Shown here: positions 1 to 10,220 of the stretch, in pieces
Layout: each line of letters starts with the position of its first letter
How positions within the stretch are numbered: position 1 is the first letter of the stretch
From: Eutrigla gurnardus
Lineage: Eukaryota; Chordata; Actinopteri; Perciformes; Triglidae
Length of the DNA stretch: 64,000 bases
Assembly: GCA_963514095.1 (NCBI GenBank)
Contig: OY741284.1
Span: forward strand, 7,978,016-8,042,015
Reading direction: 5' to 3'
Translations under genes and position numbers: made by a program
Notes under the pieces: model-generated
Told to the model about the DNA's origin: nothing
The model's database searches: none
What the model saw: the letters and a program-made list of their open reading frames with translations, nothing else

Positions 1-200
1 TTATATTTTGTTTTATTGTCCATTCAAACAGCTGGGAAGTATAACATTCCACTCGGATGGGCCGAGGTTTTGCTCCGAGCATCAGTCCAGCACTGTTTTA
101 CCCATGACCTGCTGGACCATTACCCTCCCCACCTCCCTCTCTTCTCCCCACATCTCATCACCTGGGCAAACTGCCGAGCACTGCAATCTGTCAGGTAGCA

Positions 201-227
201 TGTGTGTGTGTGTGTGTGTGTGTGTGT
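201..227. repeat. (TG)13 microsatellite
   Basis: A pure TG dinucleotide run of 27 bases. It creates the Cys-Val-rich tail of a spurious open frame that starts at position 8. Such tracts are usually length-polymorphic in fish. Confidence 0.97.
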
Positions 228-1079
228 CTGCCTCGAAGGTAAAATCTAAATGAGATGGTGGACAAGGCTTTCTCCCTGAGTGGGCTGACTGTCAGCGAAA
301 ATTATAGCTTTCTTAAAAAAAAGAATTGGAGTTGAGTTTCTGCAGGGGAGCCACGCTTCCAGACTTAAAAATGAAGCCTGCCGATTGTGCATCACTCTGA
401 TGGCGTGATTGACGGCATGCTGCTTCACCAGGTGAAACACAGAGAGCAGCTCGAAAGGGATGGATGATTACCAATGTCACCTGAAGCCCGAAGCAGATTG
501 TCAGAAGCCTAAAAAGTAGGTGTGACATTAAAAATGAGTCGGAAAGAGCACACGATTTAACCTTCAGACATTAATAAGACAGAAGCTTTGAAAAAACAAA
601 GAAAAGAGCTCTTTCTGAATGCAACGTGACTTTAATTCCTCTTTTCATACTCTATGCCTGCTGCTCATTATCGGGTACTTTCCCCAAACAGAAGCCTTAC
701 TGTGATTTTTGTGATTTTTTTCAATCACTCCATCAGAGTCTCAGAGAGCTCTTCTGTACTGTAGCTCTTTAATATTTGATCAACTGTGTTATATTTACAG
801 TGTGAGACCAAAGGGAGGACAGGGCAGGACATAGGGAGGGGTCATGAATTAATGATGAGATCGAGCCTCCTGCTATTAATATGAACGCTGCATTCATGTC
901 TACACATGCAAGAGGGTGACGCTGCACTAAGGTGGACTAATGTAACTGTGATCACATTTCAGCATTCAAATTAGAGAAATTAAAAGCTACAGGCTGTGAA
1001 ACTAACTCAACTAACTCAATGTCTTTTCTTTTTGTCCCATGCAGCATCACTAGAAAAAAAGACTGATTGGAGACCTAAT
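228..1079. other. Unannotated unique sequence
   Basis: No open frame here has coding character, and I see no recognisable repeat. The sequence is moderately AT-rich. There is a small direct duplication (ctaactcaa twice) near 1002-1019. Confidence 0.5.
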
Positions 1080-1600
1080 GAAGGCCCCTGAGTGGCTTCT
1101 ATGAAACCCTTAGAATATAAAAGGGCTCTCGTATAAGCCCATAGGTGGGTTCTGGGTAGAACAGGTACAAACACTTTAAAAACATGCCGTGCAAAAAGCG
1201 TAGGACGAACAAGCTGATCGGCCTGTGGGGCGGGGCACGGCCGATCCAAAAAGCCCATCCTGATAATATCAACTTTACGTCTGCATTCACCGTTGTCCTT
1301 TCTTACCACATCTACCGGCGTCAAAACAGGAAGGAATTGGTTAAGTAGCAAAGCCCGCCACTTGGTGTGATCGGACCCTTACACCACAGAAGGGGTCTCT
1401 GCAGAACTTCTCCTCGGGGGTTCCGAGTGGAAAACTTTCACAGCTGGACCGAGGTGTAACCATTTATGATGGGTTCTAGGTCGAACACTCTGAAAGGTTT
1501 AGAAAAAGGTTTTACTAGGAATCAAAAAACGCTGCTCCTACGAGAGCCCTATATGGTTCTAGCACCTTCTTTTCTAAGAGTGTGGGGAGCAAGGTGTTTC
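1080..1600. repeat. Dispersed repeat with inverted internal motif
   Basis: The words aagggctctcgta (1121-1133) and tacgagagccct (1539-1550) are inverted copies of each other. Each is flanked by related 'gggttct...agaac' phrases (near 1147-1160 on the plus strand and around 1470-1480 and 1555-1562). This 'gggttctNNNNagaac' style resembles a fold-back type repeat seen in fish genomes. The ends are not defined and no transposase is present. The 111-residue minus-strand frame at 1016-1351 lies mostly inside the repeat and has no coding character. Confidence 0.4.
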
Positions 1601-4600
1601 CACACCGGCAGGATCCTCGGCCTACATCTTGCTGATAAAGAAGGATCGGAGACTCGAGATGGGACACCGAGGAGCCACAGGGAGTTTCAGCTCAGCCAGC
1701 AGGCTCATTTCCTCAGCTTTAAATATTCTAGAAGCCTGTCGGTGCTGAGCGAGCGTCTCCTCTCCTTCACGGCGACACGCCGGTGAGTTGAAGGTTGGCC
1801 GACAAGTGTTACAACAGCCGCCAGCGAGCTTCCATCAGTGAAGCCGCTTTCATCTGCGTCAGACTAACACGGAGGACGCCAATCCGCTCTACTCACAACT
1901 GAACTATTGCCATTTCCTAGATGTGAGATACATGAATATTCCAGTGTTTGTGGGCTCACTCGTCCTTTTATTCTCTGAAGAGAAAGTGGCAGGTTGTAAA
2001 GCCGTCACGACTTCAAGGAGCACACAGCAGGATGATTGGATGTAGATACAGAGAAGCTGCAGGACGCCACAGTAAAAACATCAAGCGAGATTGTATCTTT
2101 TATTGCTTTCCCAACACAGGAAAACACCGTCAACATGATAAAGCAATATGCCTGTCTGGGTTTTTATGTCTTTGCACACGTCTTCCTCACCAAAATCCAC
2201 ACAAAAATCTCCCGCAACGTTCCCATTTATGCATAATGAACCAAGTGCAAATGAATCACTCACAATTAACCAGGAACTCAGAACGAGCCACCCATGAATA
2301 AAAGGAAACAACTGAATTTCCTCGCTTGAATAATGCATTGATTTCGTACAGCTTGATTGCCTGTGATTATTTTTGGAAATGGCCCATCAAACTTTTTAAC
2401 CAACGCGCTAAAAGAGACAAAAGAGCGTTTTCTTTCTCTTCCTGTTGAAGACAATGAATGGTTGTCCTGAATGGACTTTGCATGACCCTGTGGTGGTGTC
2501 ATATCAGGACAGTGAGGGACTGGTCGCCTCACCGATGAGGAAAACAACAGCAGAATGAAAAACACTACTCGTGGATGGGGAGATGTTATTTCGAGGGAAA
2601 GCAAAGCACGGATTTACAGCAGGAAAAAAAGGGGGAAATGAAAGTTCAATAAGGGTTTTTGTGAGTTTGAGGGCGGGTGTGTGATTTACAATAACCTTTC
2701 GCTGGCGAGGTGAGAGGGGTCGTCTCTATGCAGTAAAGGCCCCTTGAGGCCAAGTCGTAAATCCGAGAGGGGAAATTACAGCCTGACAAATTTACTGCCC
2801 TTGGAGCAGCTAATAACTAATTTTGATCCCTTTGAACTCTTGTAGGAGGACCTGGCACACCTCCACAGCCTCTCATCACAACATCAGCCACAGCTGAAGA
2901 GACGTGGAACTCTCCCAGTTGAATCGTCAGCAGATATGACCACTTGCATTAGAAAATATCAGGTTCTTTAGGTAAAAAGTCAAAGGTTTGGGTCAATTTG
3001 AGGCTAATTCAGCAACTGTGGGGCGATTCTAATCGTAACAACAAGCCCTCTGAACTTAATCCTGCTGGGACTAGCGTCTCATCGTTGTTTCAAATACTTT
3101 TATTGTGAAAGGTTGGATAATCATCAGTATAAGCGTGCTTCCTTCCAAAGAACTAAACATCACAGAATGATATCGACTTATCAATTATCAAAATAAGAAA
3201 TAGTCTTTATAACAAAAGTTAGGATTGAGCTGACTAGCTTCTTCGATACAGCGACAGTTGCTGAGGCTCATGGGTATTGTAGTATTTAGAGCCAATCGTC
3301 ACAGCAAACAGACAGAAAAACAGGATTTCCCTGAAATTAAGTTGAAACTGATGGCTTAATCTTCAGCCTATAGTATTGTGAAACCCAGGAGACTCCCATT
3401 GTTATGTATGTGAAAGGACATTGTTGAAATTGTTAGAAGAAAACTTTACAATAAAAAGTACTTGCATTGCGTCTAGAATAAATGTTCCTTGATTGCTGTC
3501 TGAGGAGGTAATATCGAAGTAAAGAAGCAACACACCTCATCTCTAAATGCATTTTTTGGCTTTTATTGGAGGAGCGAGAATGAGGCTGTGTAAGAAATTA
3601 TCCCAGAGACGCCCGACTCCAATACATGTGCCATCTCGTTCTCTCTCTCTCGCTCAGCTCCAATGTACTGACATGAATTGATGCCACTGCAATGCATGGT
3701 GATACTGTGCCTGTATTAAAAAGGTCAGGGAGGGGGGAGAGCGTTTCATTACCCGATGAGAATGCCTATCCTCTGTTTTTCCACGGATAACGTTCTGCCA
3801 CGCTCTTTCTCATTTGGTCCCAATAACGCCGGGCATCCAGGCAGCGACGGAGCTGCGCATGGCTGCAAATGTCAAACCATCCATCATCTTTGACCCAGCG
3901 AGAGCACCACGCTCCGAAGGGGACAAATAGTTTTTGTTGATTTTTTTCAGGGTTGACGTGGTGTGACTTCACCTTGTACAGCAGCAGGAGATGACGATTC
4001 CCATGGCTGACGACCCTCGTGTCCTATTACTCAAGCTTAGCTGGTCAATAGGATTACTGCCTCGTCTATAGCTGCAACGAACAGGTTCATCAACAATTAA
4101 CCCTTTGAACCGTGCACCGTGTGCTATTATTTAGTCCTCCCTGCCTTTATTTACAGACGCATGGGACGATATGAGAATGTCATGTCAATAATTGCGATTC
4201 ACAATATTTTTTTTAATCAAAATATGCTTAAAAATCTCAAAATGGCATTTATGTGATGGATAGAGGAGAATGTCAGAGAATTACTTTTCAAATTTGAATT
4301 TGGGATGAATATGAATTACGGTTTAGCATACGGTTCCCACCATTATTTCAGTGATATAAACAGGAAGTGTCATTTAATTCTAAGCAGGGTTTTTGTCTGG
4401 GGCTGTCCTCCACACTCAGAATAAAACAGAAACATATCCGTTGATTTAACTGACATCAAACTGAGTTTCTGCATGAAGTATCACAGAAAAGCCCCACTTT
4501 AAATGTTGTGTTTCTTGGAAAGAAGTCCTTCCGGATGAAAAAGCATGAAAAATGACAAAAAGAATGAAGACATCTTGGTTGACTAAGACCAGAACGATTG

Positions 4601-5830
4601 AGTAGTGTCAAACCCACAATGCAATGCACAAGGGAAACACACTCATACTACTTAAGATACTGAAGCAAAGGCCTACAAGAGAAAACAATGCAAGAAAACA
4701 AACTATATTAAAATGATATAAAGCTGAGACGAGCAACAATAATTACTTTCTCTCAATCAGCTGTCATTTTTGGTCTCCTGCTTGTTCAGAGGCATCATGT
4801 GCGATCCAGAGGAATATGACTGTGAACAGGGGTCCGCTGAGGAAAAGGCACAAAGAAGACACACTGCCACGGCAGATGAATTGGACGCTGCGGAGATGAA
4901 AGCCTACGGAACACGAGCTTCGGCGTAGTATTGTAAATCAAAGGCCGGTTGCCAGATAAGCATGGCAATTTTAGTTTAGGCAGATAACCAAGCGAGCAAC
5001 TGAGCTGTTCGGTGCGGGCGAGGTGCCACATTTGGAAAATTCATCAGACGAGTGGTGGGATTTGCAAAGATTACAGAAGGGAGAGAGGGTGGGCTTTGGA
5101 GCATTGATGTTCCAATCCCCCGTCGGGCGACAGCCATGGTAAACAAAACACCCTCTGTGCATCAAAGAGGGTCAGATGGTTTCTCCTCGCTGATGTGAAA
5201 AAGATGGGTAACATCGGGAACGCCTCATCGCTACTACGCAGAGCACCAACAAGCAAGAGCAAAGCCGTGAAATACAAACAAAGATAGAGCCAGATAATCG
5301 AACAACTCCCTCTCGAAGTGTATAACATAGGAGATGGCCTTTTGTCTGCAAACGGCTGAAGAGATCCCAGATAAATTTGTGACCCTTCTGACCTGGACCT
5401 CGACTCCAATAACCACAATCTAAAACTCAAGGATTATATTGATAAAACCTTGGAGGTGGAACTGCTTCTATCTCTAAAGCCCTAAAGGGGTATATGTTTC
5501 TTATGTATAAAACTTAAGATCCAACCATTAACATTTACTACTGTTTGAAGACACCAATGAGAGCGTAATAGCATATAATATTACCTCGAACCATCAAGGT
5601 GATCACATAATCTCCGACGCCAGTTTACAGTCGACTGTAAAACGCTGCGAGTGATGTGTATTAATTCCTGGAACAGCATTAAAGCTAAATGGCTTGTAAA
5701 TATCAAACAGCATGAATTAACAATTACCGTCTCAGCATTTTGAACGTGGGGACGGCGTTTTACAGAGAGAATACTCCACAGGGAGAGATTACAGTACTCG
5801 CATCGGTGGCATTTTACAGTTATTGCTTTC
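1601..5830. other. Unannotated, mostly unique sequence
   Basis: About 4.2 kb without a supportable gene. Open frames are short and do not resemble known proteins. One minus-strand frame (3766-3972, 68 residues) has protein-like composition (Trp-rich, basic C-terminal half), but I do not recognise it and no good splice donor follows it. An 18-bp perfect palindrome lies at 5624-5641. Confidence 0.45.
5624..5641. repeat. 18-bp perfect palindrome
   Basis: The sequence TTTACAGTCGACTGTAAA is self-complementary without a loop. The half-site TTTACAG recurs singly at about 5758 and 5813. It could be a dimeric protein-binding site or the centre of a decayed inverted repeat. No function can be assigned. 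Confidence 0.6.
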
Positions 5831-5835
5831 AAGGT

Positions 5836-5995
5836 TTGGTTCACCCAAATGACAAAAAAAAAAAAAAAACATCAAATCATACTTTCTCACTTACACCCAT
5901 TTAGTAGCTAGCCAAGCAGATAGCTGGTATTATGTGTAGATATTTTAAGATACAACAACACAATGGAGGTAAATTAAATTCTGTGTTGGTGGTGA
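5836..5995. repeat. Probable dispersed repeat (ggttcaccc-A-tract type)
   Basis: It opens with 'ggtttggttcacccaaatgac', runs into an A16 tract (5854-5869), then continues with 'tactttctcacttacaccc' and 'tagctagccaagcagatag'. I recognise this arrangement as a common fish interspersed repeat, but I cannot name the family. The ends are approximate. Confidence 0.4.
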
Positions 5996-6100
5996 AAAAC
6001 TGGAAAACTAACTGCATTTCTAGAGTTTTAATATGTGTGAAAATAAAATATAGATTGTGTTAATGTTGCTATAAGTAGTGGTTATTTAAAAAAAAAAGTG

Positions 6101-6634
6101 CAGGTCCGGTTCTGAATAGTGAAGCCAAGCTTAAGTGCCTTCAACATTCTCTCTGCTGACCATCAGGGGGCGACTCCTCTGGTCTGATTATTATTATGGA
6201 AGTCTGAGAGAAAGTGACACTACTTCTCACTTTATTCATTATCTCAGTAAACAGTAAACATCAGTTACTCAATCTCTAGTTTCAAGTCTTCTTCAATCCA
6301 TGTCCATTTAGTTAATAATGGTCCATTTAGAGTCAAACAGACCATAAAGCTTTGGGGTGGGGCTACCTTGTGATTGGCTACCATGGCATTGTCAGGTCTG
6401 GGAATGCTGGCGCCTTACATCTTTCAGTGTTTTCAGTTCATGAATGTGAATTGTGCCATTGGTTGCCTAAAAATGTCTAATTCGGCGTTAGCCCCACCCT
6501 CTCGTGTCACTTCTGGTTGCAACAAACCAAGATGGCGACGGACAAAATGCAAAACTTGAGGTTCAACATCGTAGTCCACAAACAAAGGTGTAAGTCACGA
6601 TGACTACGCCCAATTTTAACATACAGTCCCCATG
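6101..6634 (+). repeat. Dispersed repeat R1, copy A (near full length)
   Basis: This is the longest of six related copies in the window and serves as the reference for R1. In order it contains: a 'gaagtgcc...' block; 'catcagggggcgactcc'; 'atggaagtctgagagaa'; 'ttctcactttattcattatc'; 'ggtggggctaccttgtgatt'; 'cacttctggttgcaac'; 'aagatggcgacgg'; and 'cgtagtccacaaac' followed by 'cacgatgactacg'. It has no coding capacity. The ordered blocks, the lack of a poly-A tail and the copies in both orientations suggest a non-autonomous DNA transposon (MITE-like), but I could not define terminal inverted repeats, so the class is uncertain. The 61-residue frame inside it is not a gene. Confidence 0.7.
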
Positions 6635-6639
6635 AAACT

Positions 6640-7700
6640 ATTGAATATGTGGTCTGTGAATCACACAGGATACGTTTTGAAATATGCTGCTGTTGAATTT
6701 AAAAGAACGTCTCCTTTGTTAAGAGAAATACAGAGGGATAAAAACAAACTATATGCATGTCTAGACTCAACTCCAGATCATTAAATGGCTGCAACACACG
6801 TAGTAGTATTACTCATATCTAGTATCGGGTCATATGGTATAGTCTGTGAAATTGGAGAAGCAGTGGTCAGATGTCTGAGAGTGCTGAGATCCTTTAAGGT
6901 CATCATTAAAATCTTCTAATACAAAGTCGGCTCTCCGTCTGCGTTCTCTTCTCGTCTTCACCCCAGCCATCCCCTGTGCAGGCGTTATCACTCTCCTCCA
7001 GCCTTCTCTCCCGCACAGATCACAGGGCGACTACACAAATTAAAGGGACTCCAATGGAAATCACAGTCGCGGTCGCCAGGTGAGATGCTATCGGGGAAAA
7101 AAACGACTCAGAAAATAGCCGTTCACATCATCGGCAAAAACCCGTGCAAACAGCCCTGTACCGTCCACGCTGTGTTGCAGCAGCTAGTGTTGGCTTTTAA
7201 AGGTCAAACCTCTCGGGATGAGGTTTTCATGTCATGAGGCTTCTCCTTATAAAACAGGATTTGTGGGAAATGAAATACATAGATGTATTTTCAATCACGT
7301 CTACTTGGACAAACAAGGATGTAGATATGTGATCGGCAGTGAAGATAGCAGGAGAATGTGGTTACATAGGCTCCCTAACACCGGCACTTCCTCCCCGTCT
7401 CTCTGCAGGTAAACACTGAAAGTCAAAAGGCCTCCGGCTCTGTTCAAAATGAATTAGTGCTGTGAATCTCTGGCATTTTATAAAAGGTCTGTAGCATGAA
7501 GCGGACCACCTGAGAGCCAGCCTGCCTTCAGGGAAACGGCATCCAGGGTGAACACGCTGATCAGAACTATTCTCTCTCTTTTGTGTACGAAATAACTATT
7601 ATTATGTACATTTAAAGTTGTGTTTACAAAACAGGCCGAGCCTCAGATCAGCTGCCTGTTTCTTCACGTCTGAACGGGATGATAATGCTGTCTGCTGGCA
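6640..7700. other. Unannotated sequence with one exon-like segment
   Basis: No ORF of note. The segment holds a short exon-like interval at 7019-7079, described separately. The rest is featureless unique sequence. Confidence 0.45.
7019..7079 (+). CDS. Weak candidate internal exon (61 bp)
   Basis: A pyrimidine-rich tract ending ttctctcccgcacag (7004-7018) precedes the segment, and CAG|GTGAGA follows it, so both splice signals are good by eye. Two of the three frames are open. In the frame that skips two bases the peptide reads roughly HRATTQIKGTPMEITVAVA. I recognise no protein family. Matching splice signals arise by chance in long vertebrate DNA, so this is a low-confidence lead. Confidence 0.15.
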
Positions 7701-7712
7701 GCCGGGTGCTGA

Positions 7713-7925
7713 GATAAGGAGACGTGGACGGACCTGCAGGGGGCCATCACCGACACCACGCTGCTAGAGACCCAGGCCGTATTGTTGGGTCTGCTGGAGG
7801 AAAGGGAGGCACGGGAGAACCAGAGCCAGGACCACGCTGGGCCAGACCGCCAGACCCTGCTGCAGTAAAATTAGATACACCACCACTGCTTTTGTCTGCA
7901 GGGACACCCAAAATCACCACAGAAT
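7713..7925 (+). pseudogene. GC-rich transposable-element ORF fragment, copy 1
   Basis: Immediately after an in-frame TGA, an open frame of 51 codons runs to TAA at 7866-7868. Third positions are strongly G/C. The peptide is acidic and leucine-rich with a heptad-like stretch (TTLLETQAVLLGLLEEREAR), which suggests a coiled coil. A diverged copy lies at 37331-37463, matching around 'cagaccctgctgc(a/t)gtaaaat' and 'tttgtc(t/c)(g/a)cagggac', so this is interspersed and probably comes from a retroelement gag-like or similar ORF. There is no start codon and no neighbouring transposase or polymerase. The family is not identified. Confidence 0.4.
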
Positions 7926-7959
7926 CAAACAGGATCCTTGTTGAAACCGATACATGATT

Positions 7960-8416
7960 TCATTAATTATTACAACATCAAATTCCCGGATCACAAACTC
8001 TCACCAACACACAAATTATCGCGAGATTTCTACACGGTGTCATCCATTTTCTTGTTAGTGTGATAAAACGGCAGCGATCGGTTCCAGCAGGAGGCGGCGA
8101 TAATCGACAATGATAGTTTTTTAATGTTTTGAATTGAGAATGATTTCCTCTGGCTTTCCGGGCTGATTGCAAAGCTCTGGAGGGAGACGGGAAGCGGCGC
8201 TTAGGCCTGCGCCACGCGAACGCGGCGAACAGATGAGGTGCTGGCGGTGAGAGGTCTGTCCTTGGGAGGCTAATGTCCCCGAGATCCTCGGGGGCTCGGG
8301 GGCCAGATGTTTTGCTCCGCCTGCTTGCCTGAGTCTTTGGCCCCGGTGTCCCGTTACGAGCCGCATCCATCACGCTACGACACAAAAGCGCACTCGCCTC
8401 GAGACACGACCCCCCC

Positions 8417-8457
<41 letters not shown>

Positions 8458-9280
8458 ACACACACTGCAGGTTAATGCTGCTCGCTTGTCTCCGTTAAAA
8501 CACTCTTCGAAAACATTTTCCTCATTAATAACTTTACAATCGGAATACTTCTGCAGCACGGAGGGATGGAGTTACTATAGTAACTATAAACACATACATG
8601 TCTTCTCAGCCCTTATATGTGACAAGAGAACAACCAGGAAGTGTTTGTTTGCTGCAGCTCTGACTGGGGTGTGTTGGTGCAGAAGAAAGGATTGCCTCTT
8701 TTTCCTCTCTGTCTCTACCTCCCTCTCCCTGCCCTACATGCCTACAGAGCACAATCATTCTCGGCGTTGTTTCGCATCGCAGGGCCGCCGTCCTGACTCA
8801 CACATTAGGCCTGAAATTCACTCCAGAGCATTCTGACACAGCGAATATGCTAGTGTGCATATAAAGGACCGTTGTGTACACTTGTAATAAATCACATTTC
8901 TATGCATGCAAGGTTAATAAACATTCGTTGCACGAGGCGTACGCACCGCCCTACATCACCATGCAGCATCTGGCGTCCAACAGACCGGGACGACACATAC
9001 AGCATCCACCCACAACACAAACAAAGTGCAGAGGCTCCCTAGTGGCATCTTAATGTGGCGACAGGGGTCACGTCAAGGGTAGAGGACCGATCCAGCTGTC
9101 GAGCAAAAAAAAAAAAACACTTGAAACCTGGTTCAATAATACATGAGGGTGGATCTATAGAAACACTCCTGACACTGAAAGCTCTTCATGAAATCATAGG
9201 AGGGTTCGGATGACAGTAAATGGCATCAAATCCACCTCGTATATTAGATTGCAACAACCGGTGTGAACGAGTCCTTCCTG
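7960..9280. other. Unannotated sequence around a (CA)n tract
   Basis: It contains the C10/(CA)n tract at 8410-8465. A CpG-rich patch at about 8170-8310 includes the donor-like word ggcggtgaga. The 193-residue minus-strand frame (7978-8559) passes through the microsatellite and shows no family resemblance, so I treat it as chance. An A13-like tract lies near 9105-9117. Confidence 0.45.
8410..8465. repeat. C10 tract followed by (CA)n microsatellite
   Basis: Ten C residues (8410-8419) run directly into a CA repeat that continues to 8465 with one CAGA interruption at about 8451-8454. This is a compound simple repeat. Confidence 0.95.
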
Positions 9281-9282
9281 CT

Positions 9283-9304
9283 GTCTCTCTCTCTCTCTCT
9301 CTCT
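9283..9304. repeat. (CT)n microsatellite
   Basis: A short homopyrimidine CT repeat of about 20 bases, followed by cacacaaacacacg. Confidence 0.9.
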
Positions 9305-9689
9305 TCACACAAACACACGCGACCTTCTTAACGCGAGTCCTAAAGACTCATTAGACGATTACACGCAGACGTCTTCTCATTTTGTTTGAGCCCCCCATTA
9401 AACAAAAGGGCATCGGCAAGGATAAACGGCATTATCGCACACTGTCTGTCAAAATACTTTAACGACAGTTATTAATCATGATTGTTAATCTCAATGATTT
9501 AATGAGCGATATATCCTCCCTCTACTGGTGTTTATCAGAAATACAAAACAAAGAACGCAGCAGTTTTTGCTCAGTACTTATTTTAATCCAAACCACCATC
9601 TTTTGATCTTTTTCTAAACGTAACCAACATGTGTCCTAGTAGGAGGAGATTTGTCCATTTTTTAAATTGGGGGTTGGATTTGTTTGTCT

Positions 9690-9850
9690 TGGATTTTATT
9701 GTATTTATGTATTTATTATGCAGTTTAATATTTATTTTTAGTGAGAAAAAGGCTTGGGGGGAAGGTTAAGTATACAATTTTGTGATATCTTTGAATAAAA
9801 AAAAATAAAAAAAATATATAAATATATTATTATAATCATAATACTGCTCA
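9690..9850. other. AT-rich tract
   Basis: TTATT/TTTATT words are followed by A-runs and 'atatataaatatattattat'. The low-complexity composition is typical of matrix-attachment-like or simply slipped DNA. No specific site is recognised. Confidence 0.6.
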
Positions 9851-9979
9851 AACGAATCTCTCAGCAACTATATGCCATACTATGAGTTGTTCAGTACTCC
9901 AAGGGTACAACTTTGTTGTCGTAGCTGCCTTGTGTAAATTCTCAAAGTCCAAACATGCGACAGCAGAAACTGGCCAATC

Positions 9980-10220
9980 CTGGGGGGTTGCCAGTTCCAT
10001 CCTCTGCACCAGCCTGCTCCCTGCAGTCTTTGGATGCCGCTGCGTTGCCAGATCAAGATGCGCCATGTGGAGCGAGCCCTGGTGGGATGAAGCGTTGCCA
10101 GATATGTGTCTGATATCTCCGGGGGGTTACCGAGGTTGTCAGATATGTGTCAGGGATCTCCAGGGTTAGAGGGCTGCCAACCGCCTCAAACCTCCACCAT
10201 CACCGGGTTGCCAGTTCTGT
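9980..10220 (+). repeat. Degenerate tandem repeat (gttgccag core)
   Basis: The core gttgccag occurs at about 9986, 10044, 10093 and 10204, with a related gttgtcag near 10136. Between these, 'agatatgtgtc(t/a)g' occurs twice (10099 and 10141) and 'atctcc(g/a)ggg' also twice. Spacing is about 40-70 bases, so this looks like an old minisatellite or nested duplication. The 95-residue plus-strand frame that spans it is not thought to be a gene. Confidence 0.45.

Noticed and set aside
7978..8559. 193-residue minus-strand open frame, longest in the window
   Set aside because: It crosses the CA microsatellite and C10 tract, has no recognisable domain, and the flanks lack splice or start context.
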